Part shown: positions 21,109 to 25,773 of the stretch, in pieces | Position numbering within the stretch: position 1 is the first letter of the stretch | Layout of the letters: every line of letters starts with the position of its first letter | Assembly (NCBI GenBank): GCA_910585525.1 | Contig: CAJUFR010000030.1 | Location: 1-25,773 of the forward strand | DNA length: 25,773 nt | Direction of reading: 5' to 3' | From: an uncultured Angelakisella sp. | GTDB lineage: Bacteria > Bacillota > Clostridia > Oscillospirales > Ruminococcaceae | Translations under genes and position numbers: made by a program | Notes under the pieces: generated by a model | The model's input: the letters and a program-made list of their open reading frames with translations, nothing else | Databases searched by the model: none | Told to the model about the DNA's origin: nothing

Positions 21109-22919
21109 TGCTGTTGTTACAAGGACTGTTCCGTTTGGTGCTGTCCCTGAGCCTGGCGGGGGGCTTTGCCACCCTGCTGGTGATGGGGGCCAGGGTGCTG
21201 GCCCGGGACCGGCTGGGACCCAGGTGGGACCGGTACGGCTGGATGCTGCCCCTGGCCCTCTACCTGGTGCCGGTGATACTGCCCCGGACCGCCCCGGCAC
21301 AGCAGGGCGCCGCCGTCCAGGCGGCGGGGGATCCCGCAGGGGCGGTCTCTGCTGCCGTAGGTGGACAAGCCCCGGCTATGGCGTCCCTTTGGGAGGGGCT
21401 GATGGCCTTCTGGGGCCAGGTGCTGCCGGTGCTGGCCTGGGTCTGGCTGCTGGGGATGGCCTTTGCCGTCGCCCTGCGGCTGGCGGACAGCCACCGTGTG
21501 GCTGCCAGCCTGGAAAAGTGCTGCTGTCCCCCGTCGGAGGAGGGCCGGGCCTGGAAGCAGTTCCAGCGGCTGCTGGCGGAGACCGGCATCCCGGCGGGCC
21601 GGGTGGAACTTACCATCTGCCCGGGGATCGAGAGCCCTCTTCTCATCGGCCTGCTGCGGCCCCGGGTGGTGCTCCCCCGGGAGGACTACCCCGACCCCCG
21701 GCTGGAGATGATGCTCCGCCACGAGTTGGGGCACTACCGCAGCCATGACCTCTGGTACAAGGCGCTGGCCCTGGGGGTGGCCTGCCTCCACTGGTTCAAC
21801 CCCCTGGCCTGGCGGCTGGTGCGGGAGTTGGACCGTGGGTGTGAACTTTGGTGCGACTACCGCGCCACCAGCGGCATGACCCCCCGGCAGCGGCGGCAGT
21901 ACGGCCGGATGCTGCTGGATGTGGCCCAGGGAGGGAGCCTCCCCGCCGCCGGTACCGCCCCCCTGGCGCTGGGCAAGGAGGAACTGAAGCGCCGCCTGGC
22001 CCAGCTGACCAGAGAAAAGCCCTCCACCCTGCTGGAACGGGCCGCCACCATGGCGGCAGCCATGGCGGTGACGGTGGCGGGGGTGGCGCTGGCCGGGGCG
22101 GTAGGCCCCCAGGTGGTGATATTCCAGCAGCCGGACGACACCCCTGTCATCGTGGCCGATGGCGGCGGGGCGGTGCCGGAACTGTGGACCGAGGGCGGGG
22201 AGCAGCCCCAGGCCATCCCTCAGCCCGACCCTTCCCGGCCCCCGATCCAGGACCCCATCCAGCAGCGGGTGGTGCTCTCCGACCAGGCCGAGACCTCCCA
22301 GCCTTCTGTTCCTGCGGAGGAGGAGACCCCAGCGGAGCCAGAACCTGAGCCTGATCCTGAACCAGAGCCTGCATCTGAAACTGAACCCGAACCAGAGCCG
22401 GAACCCGAGCCCGAACCGGAGCCAGAACTGGAACCCGAATACGACCCGGGGCCCAAGCGGGAGGATTTTCAGTACCAGCTTACCGATGAGGAAGAGGACA
22501 GCCTCCGCTGGGACGGCAGCTTCATCTGGCCGCTGGACGGCGGGTACATCAACTTCGGCTTTGGGGAGTATTACGGCCACACCGGCACCGACATCATGGC
22601 GAATGCCGGCACCGAGATCTATGCTGCCGCCGACGGCATCGTAAGCTACGCCAGCGGCTACTCCATCTGGCCCTACGGTAAACAGGTAGATATCCAGCAC
22701 GGCGACGGTATGGTGACCCGTTACACCCACTGTTCCCAGGTACTGGTGCAGCCCGGGGAGACGGTGACCCGGGGACAACTCATCGCCCTGGTGGGCCGCA
22801 CCGGCAACGCCACCGGCAACCACTGCCACTTTGAGGTCCGCCAGGACGGCGTCCCGGTGGACGCGGAGGACTACATCGGCAGCAGCTGCCCCAAAGACAC
22901 CGACGACGCCACATCCTGA
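21105..22919 (+). CDS. M56 (BlaR1-type) membrane protease fused to an M23 peptidase domain
   Basis: The 604-residue protein opens with membrane helices (about 5-30, 44-60 and 98-125), an M56 gluzincin domain (about 145-300) with HELGH at 206-210 and Glu247 in CELWCD as third ligand, and a helix at about 312-335. A Glu-Pro repeat linker (about 400-447) then leads to an extracytoplasmic M23 LytM domain (about 470-595) with the His and Asp of GHTGTDI, His of RYTHCS and the HCHFE motif, a full zinc set. In BlaR1 the outer domain is a penicillin sensor; here it is a peptidoglycan endopeptidase fold. The likely design is wall or muropeptide sensing outside, and cleavage of the BlaI-type repressor inside. 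GGAGG is six bases upstream of ATG 21105. Both sites look catalytic. Confidence 0.9.
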   Translation: MMLLLQGLFRLVLSLSLAGGFATLLVMGARVLARDRLGPRWDRYGWMLPLALYLVPVILPRTAPAQQGAAVQAAGDPAGAVSAAVGGQAPAMASLWEGLMAFWGQVLPVLAWVWLLGMAFAVALRLADSHRVAASLEKCCCPPSEEGRAWKQFQRLLAETGIPAGRVELTICPGIESPLLIGLLRPRVVLPREDYPDPRLEMMLRHELGHYRSHDLWYKALALGVACLHWFNPLAWRLVRELDRGCELWCDYRATSGMTPRQRRQYGRMLLDVAQGGSLPAAGTAPLALGKEELKRRLAQLTREKPSTLLERAATMAAAMAVTVAGVALAGAVGPQVVIFQQPDDTPVIVADGGGAVPELWTEGGEQPQAIPQPDPSRPPIQDPIQQRVVLSDQAETSQPSVPAEEETPAEPEPEPDPEPEPASETEPEPEPEPEPEPEPELEPEYDPGPKREDFQYQLTDEEEDSLRWDGSFIWPLDGGYINFGFGEYYGHTGTDIMANAGTEIYAAADGIVSYASGYSIWPYGKQVDIQHGDGMVTRYTHCSQVLVQPGETVTRGQLIALVGRTGNATGNHCHFEVRQDGVPVDAEDYIGSSCPKDTDDATS

Positions 22920-22954
22920 GCCGGTTCTTTGTAAAATCTATGAGTCTATAAAAC

Positions 22955-22986
22955 AGCACCCCCTGGCGTGACTGCCAAGGGGTGCT
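22955..22986. terminator. Terminator between the M56-M23 gene and ppa
   Basis: AGCACCCC (22955-22962) and GGGGTGCT (22979-22986) with an inner TGGC/GCCA stem. T-run is best on the minus strand (GTTTTATAG), so it mainly ends the pyrophosphatase transcript; it may work both ways. Confidence 0.78.
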
Positions 22987-22996
22987 TTGCTCTGCC

Positions 22997-23536
22997 TTAT
23001 TTGCAGTAGTTCTCGATGTAGCTTTCGATGGCGGCGGCGATGGTGGCCACGGCGGAATCCCGGCCGCTGACCTCGTTTACCGCCGTCTCCTTCCCCTCCA
23101 GGTTCTTGTAGACCCGGAAGAAGTGGCGCATCTCCTCAAAGATGTGGGGGGGCAGTTCCTTGATGTCGGTGTAGCCGTTGTAGGTGGGGTCGTTCACCGG
23201 GATGGCGATGATCTTCTCGTCGTTGCGGCCCGAATCGATCATCGAGATCATCCCGATGGGGTAGCACCGCACCAGGGTCAGGGGCTCCAGGGGCTCGGAA
23301 CAGAGCACCAGCACGTCCAGGGGGTCCCGGTCGTCGCCGTAGGTCCGGGGGATGAAGCCGTAGTTGGCGGGGTAGTGGGTGGAGGTGTGAAGGATACGGT
23401 CCAGGATGATGAGCCCGGTCTCCTTGTCCAGTTCATACTTCTTTTTGCTCCCCTTGGAGATCTCCACCACTGCGATGAATTCCTCCGGGGTGATGCGCTT
23501 GGGGGAGATATCGTGCCAGATGTTTACCATTGTCAT
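22997..23536 (-). CDS. ppa: Inorganic pyrophosphatase, family I
   Basis: The 179-residue enzyme hydrolyses pyrophosphate to phosphate and so drives biosynthetic reactions. It has the family I metal site GDDRDPLDVLVL, the substrate-binding segments SKKKYELDKETG and HYPANYGFIPRT, and DPTYNGYTDIKELPPHI. Length is normal for a bacterial family I enzyme. ATG 23534-23536 is four bases from GGA; a second ATG two codons later (23528-23530) has ten bases, so the start is uncertain by two codons. It lies 12 bases after the alcohol dehydrogenase gene and is probably co-transcribed. Confidence 0.95.
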   Translation of the reverse strand: MTMVNIWHDISPKRITPEEFIAVVEISKGSKKKYELDKETGLIILDRILHTSTHYPANYGFIPRTYGDDRDPLDVLVLCSEPLEPLTLVRCYPIGMISMIDSGRNDEKIIAIPVNDPTYNGYTDIKELPPHIFEEMRHFFRVYKNLEGKETAVNEVSGRDSAVATIAAAIESYIENYCK

Positions 23537-23548
23537 CTCGTCCTTTCT

Positions 23549-24661
23549 CTATCGAAATATCTTCTTTAATACTGCCAGCTGCTTTTCCGGGCCGAACTCC
23601 CCGGGGGTGCGGGTCATGTTTGCGTTGCCCTCCCACCGGGGCAACAGGGCCTGGAGTTCCCCGTCGGTGAACCGGGGCAGCGGCAGGCCCGCCGTAAAGC
23701 CGGCGATGAAGGAGCAGAGCTCCTGCTTGCGCAGCCCCAGCCGGGCCAGCAGGCGGCTGGAAAGCTGGGCCTCCTCCCGCACCGCGTGTTCCACGAACTG
23801 GGGCAGGAACACGGCACAGGCTTCCCCGTGGGGGATGCCGTACTGCTCGCTGAGGAGGTACCCCATGGCGTGGGGGAAGCAGAGCCCCGGCCCGTTAAAG
23901 GCCAGCCCGGCGTAGATGCTGCCCAGGTAGAGCCTTTCCCGGCCGTCGCCGTCGGGAAGGGTGTCCGGCTGCTGGATGGCCCGCAGGGCGGGGATGAGGA
24001 GCAGCAACGCCTCCACGGCGCAGGCCCGGCTGATGGGATCGGTGGTCTTGGCAAAATAGCTTTCCACCGAGTGGGCCACGGCGTCCAGGGCGGTGCTGAT
24101 GGTGAACCGGCGGGGGAGACTGGCGGTGTACCGCCTGGGGTCCCCCAGGGATATCCTTGCGTAGAGGTCAGGGCCGGAGATGCTTTTCTTCCGCCCGGTC
24201 CCGTCGTGGGTCAGGACCGAGACCCTGGTGACCTCGCTCCCTGTCCCGGCGGTGGTACCGATGAGGGCGAAGGGGAGGGCGGGGTTTTTCCACCCGCCGT
24301 AGACATCCGGGGGTGTGAGTTCCGGGTTGGCGGCGTAGACGGCGGCGGCCTTCACCCCGTCCAGGGGGGAGCCCCCGCCGATGCCGATGAGAAAGTCCGC
24401 CCCGAAGTCCCGGGCGGCGGTCCCGGCGGCGTGGCAGCTGGAGAGCAACGGGTTCTGGCCGATGCCGTCGAACACCTGCCAGGGGACGCCGTGCTCGTCC
24501 AGGGCGGCGGTGCAGTCGTCCAGCGCCCCGGAGGTCTTTGCGCTGTTCCTGCCGGTGACGATGAGGCACCGGGAGCCCAGGGCAGCCAGCTGCTGGCTGT
24601 TCTGCGCCACCACATGGTCCCCCGTCAGCATTTTGGCAGGCATAAAGAAGCTGAAATCCAT
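23549..24661 (-). CDS. Iron-containing (group III) alcohol dehydrogenase
   Basis: The 370-residue NAD(P)-dependent enzyme has a Rossmann-like N-terminal half with GIGGGSPLDGVKA (94-106, the family GGGSxxD block) and TTAGTGSEVT, and a helical C-terminal half with all four iron ligands: Asp193, His197, His264 and His278 (ALDAVAHS, CFPHAMGY and GIPHGEAC). Substrate could be a short alcohol, an aldehyde or a butanol-type compound; it cannot be fixed from sequence. ATG 24659-24661 has AAGGAGG six bases upstream; the open frame before it overlaps the promoter. It starts the operon with ppa. Confidence 0.94.
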   Translation of the reverse strand: MDFSFFMPAKMLTGDHVVAQNSQQLAALGSRCLIVTGRNSAKTSGALDDCTAALDEHGVPWQVFDGIGQNPLLSSCHAAGTAARDFGADFLIGIGGGSPLDGVKAAAVYAANPELTPPDVYGGWKNPALPFALIGTTAGTGSEVTRVSVLTHDGTGRKKSISGPDLYARISLGDPRRYTASLPRRFTISTALDAVAHSVESYFAKTTDPISRACAVEALLLLIPALRAIQQPDTLPDGDGRERLYLGSIYAGLAFNGPGLCFPHAMGYLLSEQYGIPHGEACAVFLPQFVEHAVREEAQLSSRLLARLGLRKQELCSFIAGFTAGLPLPRFTDGELQALLPRWEGNANMTRTPGEFGPEKQLAVLKKIFR

Positions 24662-24694
24662 GGTTTCCTCCTTGCGATATGTTGTCCGGGTACC

Positions 24695-24700
24695 ATTATA
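24695..24700 (-). promoter_or_regulatory. Extended -10 promoter of the alcohol dehydrogenase-ppa operon
   Basis: Minus strand TGCTATAAT: consensus -10 with TGn extension; no good -35. Confidence 0.6.
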
Positions 24701-24764
24701 GCACAGAACAGGCCGAGACACTAGGCGCCGGGGGAGATTTTACACAAACAAGGACACAGGCCAC

Positions 24765-24801
24765 TGAAAAGGGAAGGGGGAGTAGGTCGTACCTACTCCC
24801 C
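24765..24801 (-). terminator. Terminator after the BECR nuclease gene
   Basis: GGGGAGTAGGT (24777-24787), loop CGT, ACCTACTCCCC (24791-24801): perfect 11-pair stem. On the minus strand it is followed by CTTCCCTTTTC. The remaining bases between 24662 and 24935 hold the promoter at 24695 and nothing else I recognise. Confidence 0.75.
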
Positions 24802-24935
24802 TGCTGGGCGGGCTTTGGCAGGCGTCCATTTTCCCCTGCATCTCTCGGGTCTCCCCTGTCATACCATCGGCGCGTGGTCTGGACGAAATCTACCACCTCA
24901 AAGCCCATCCTTATCCTACCTACATTTTACCAAAG

Positions 24936-25313
24936 TTATTCCTGTTTGTAAAGGATATTTTTATTTCGGGCCAGTCGCTTGTACTCCTTTTCCCGTACCT
25001 CCCACGCCGAGATAATGGAGTTTTTGAAGGATATGTCATCCGCTGTTGTGTGCAGCCGCAAAATGATCTGGATACGTAATTCGCCCTTTTCGATCTTTTT
25101 CAGGACCAAGCAGGAGGACGGGTTTTTATCGGCTAGAATGTAATCCGGTGCAGAAAGAGCATCCTGGAAAAAAGGAGCGATCCTTTCAAAGTGACCGGGG
25201 TGATGGCTTTCAATATGCTGGATGCGCTCATCTGTAATGACGACCTCAGAAGTGGTGATATTTTCTGCCACGCAAAGGTATTTTTTGATATCGATATAGC
25301 CTACTGTCTGCAC
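24936..25313 (-). CDS. Stand-alone BECR-fold nuclease-like protein (PBECR2/ColicinE5/RelE-like)
   Basis: The 125-residue protein resembles the phage-type BECR nuclease domains: VVITDERIQHIESHHPGHF, ALSAPDYILADKNPSSCLVL, and IQIILRLHTTADDISFKNSI followed by VREKEYKRLARNKNILYK. In phages and effectors this domain is usually fused to something else; here it is alone. Base composition is clearly lower in GC than its neighbours, a sign of transfer. I prefer the GTG at 25311-25313, seven bases after GGAGGG, because the promoter's -10 (25346-25351) lies within the 5' extension that a TTG at 25365-25367 would give. No antitoxin-like gene is adjacent, so an active nuclease here would need restraint from elsewhere, or it may be inactive. 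Confidence 0.72.
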   Translation of the reverse strand: MQTVGYIDIKKYLCVAENITTSEVVITDERIQHIESHHPGHFERIAPFFQDALSAPDYILADKNPSSCLVLKKIEKGELRIQIILRLHTTADDISFKNSIISAWEVREKEYKRLARNKNILYKQE

Positions 25314-25345
25314 AGAGGTGCCCTCCGGTTTGACTTTTTGTGTCA

Positions 25346-25374
25346 AGCATACTACAGAATTTGCCAATCGTCAA
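25346..25374 (-). promoter_or_regulatory. Promoter of the BECR gene with a small palindrome
   Basis: Minus strand -35 TTGACG (25369-25374), 17-base spacer, -10 TATGCT (25346-25351). TTGAC (25330-25334) and GTCAA (25342-25346) form an inverted repeat over the start point, a possible operator. Confidence 0.6.
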
Positions 25375-25429
25375 CCCAAAGAAGGACCCCACCGGAAAGC
25401 GGCATATCTGTACAAAACGAAGCAGACAA

Positions 25430-25462
25430 GGAAAGGAGCCCCCCGCCAGGGGGCTCCTTTCC
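25430..25462 (-). terminator. Terminator after the Pro/Glu/Asp-rich protein gene
   Basis: GGAAAGGAGCCCCC (25430-25443) and GGGGGCTCCTTTCC (25449-25462) form a perfect 14-pair stem with a five-base loop; the T-run behind it on the minus strand is weak. Confidence 0.7.
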
Positions 25463-25474
25463 GCTGGGTATGTA

Positions 25475-25773
25475 TCAGCCCTCTGCGGGGGCGTCATTGG
25501 TAGGGGTCTCATCGGCGGAAGGTTCGTCGCCAGAGTTCTCCGGGGGAGGGGCGTCCCCGCCGCCGTCGCCGCTGTTTTCGCCGCCGGTGCTGTCATCGCC
25601 ACCGGTGCCGTCGTCGCCGCTACCGCTGCCATCGCCGCTTTGGTCGCCGTCCCCGCCGGTGGGACCCTCTGGCTCGGAGGGCTCCGGGTCGGTGGGACCC
25701 ACCGGGTCAGTGGGCTGGGGGTCGGGCTTGGGATCTGGCTCTTCCGGTTTGGGGTCGGGCTTGGGATCTGGCT
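25475..25773 (-). CDS. C-terminal tail of an acidic, Pro/Gly/Ser-rich protein (continues past the window)
   Basis: About 99 residues are visible, all low complexity: first a Pro-Asp-Lys repeat (EEPDPKPDP, present twice, DNA 24-bp direct repeat), then TDP/SEPEGP, then a Gly/Asp/Ser run (GGDGDQSGDGSGSGDD) and an acidic end (DETPTNDAPAEG). The frame is open at the right edge, so the folded part is outside. Such tails are common on penicillin-binding protein 1A-type and other cell-surface proteins of this group, but nothing here identifies the protein. Confidence 0.7.
   Translation of the reverse strand, partial: PDPKPDPKPEEPDPKPDPQPTDPVGPTDPEPSEPEGPTGGDGDQSGDGSGSGDDGTGGDDSTGGENSGDGGGDAPPPENSGDEPSADETPTNDAPAEG

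Noticed and set aside
22330..22445. Repetitive DNA of GAACCCGAGCC-type units
   Set aside because: It is in frame and encodes the Glu-Pro linker of the M56-M23 protein, so it is a coding repeat and not a separate element.
24696..24908. A 70-codon minus-strand frame between the BECR gene and the alcohol dehydrogenase gene
   Set aside because: It runs through a perfect terminator hairpin and the dehydrogenase promoter and has no domain or ribosome site.
1..25773. CRISPR array, insertion sequence or intact prophage
   Set aside because: No regularly spaced direct repeats, transposase, integrase or phage structural genes are visible in the window.

Overview
The window looks like a chromosomal stretch from a high-GC, low-sporulation-context Firmicute of the Oscillospiraceae/Ruminococcaceae type (Oscillibacter, Flavonifractor or Dysosmobacter-like). 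The reasons are the strongly GC-rich codon use, the strong AGGAGG-like ribosome sites, the gene families present (DUF4173, DUF2975 plus YozG-like HTH, DUF3810, CdaR-like regulator, FtsEX with a coiled-coil M23 peptidase, BlaI/M56 pair, NPxTG sorting signal), and repeats of a kind seen in these genomes. The genus is an inference; no rRNA is present.

Layout. 1-1160: a lower-GC patch of broken genes (tail of a VirB4-like conjugation ATPase, a DtxR-family metal regulator with a damaged start, the last third of an exporter/importer-type ABC ATPase, and an unidentified C-terminal fragment), read as the remains of an integrative conjugative element or its cargo. 1182-2850: an Smr-domain protein and a DUF3810 metallopeptidase-like membrane protein behind a structured leader. 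2871-5335: DUF2975 protein, small HTH regulator and DUF4173 membrane protein, one operon with a clear promoter and twin operator. 5438-8435: HAD phosphatase, PTS Enzyme I, a 161-bp hairpin repeat, and HPr. 8469-10856: PLP aminotransferase and tryptophanyl-tRNA synthetase. 10855-12505: a DinJ/YafQ-type toxin-antitoxin pair with a third, LRR-like gene. 12514-16889: CdaR-like regulator, then ftsE, ftsX and an EnvC/PcsB-like peptidase, with two palindromic repeats in the ftsE leader. 17107-18094: RsuA-type pseudouridine synthase and tRNA-Pro(GGG). 18151-20601: a 703-residue methyltransferase and a 67-residue sorting-signal protein with a near-consensus promoter. 20652-22986: BlaI repressor and an M56 sensor protease fused to an M23 peptidase domain. 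22997-24801: iron-type alcohol dehydrogenase and inorganic pyrophosphatase. 24936-25374: a low-GC stand-alone BECR-fold nuclease. 25430-25773: the acidic, proline-rich tail of a protein that continues past the right edge.

Most of the window is ordinary core metabolism and cell-envelope biology. The parts most worth a second look are the BlaI/M56-M23 fusion (a possible cell-wall-sensing circuit), the tiny sortase-type substrate with almost no mature chain, the long-hairpin repeat family (including one copy that is a clean internal deletion of another), the TA locus with an extra LRR-like gene, and the broken mobile-element patch at the left end. All database-dependent statements here are from memory of families; no search was run.
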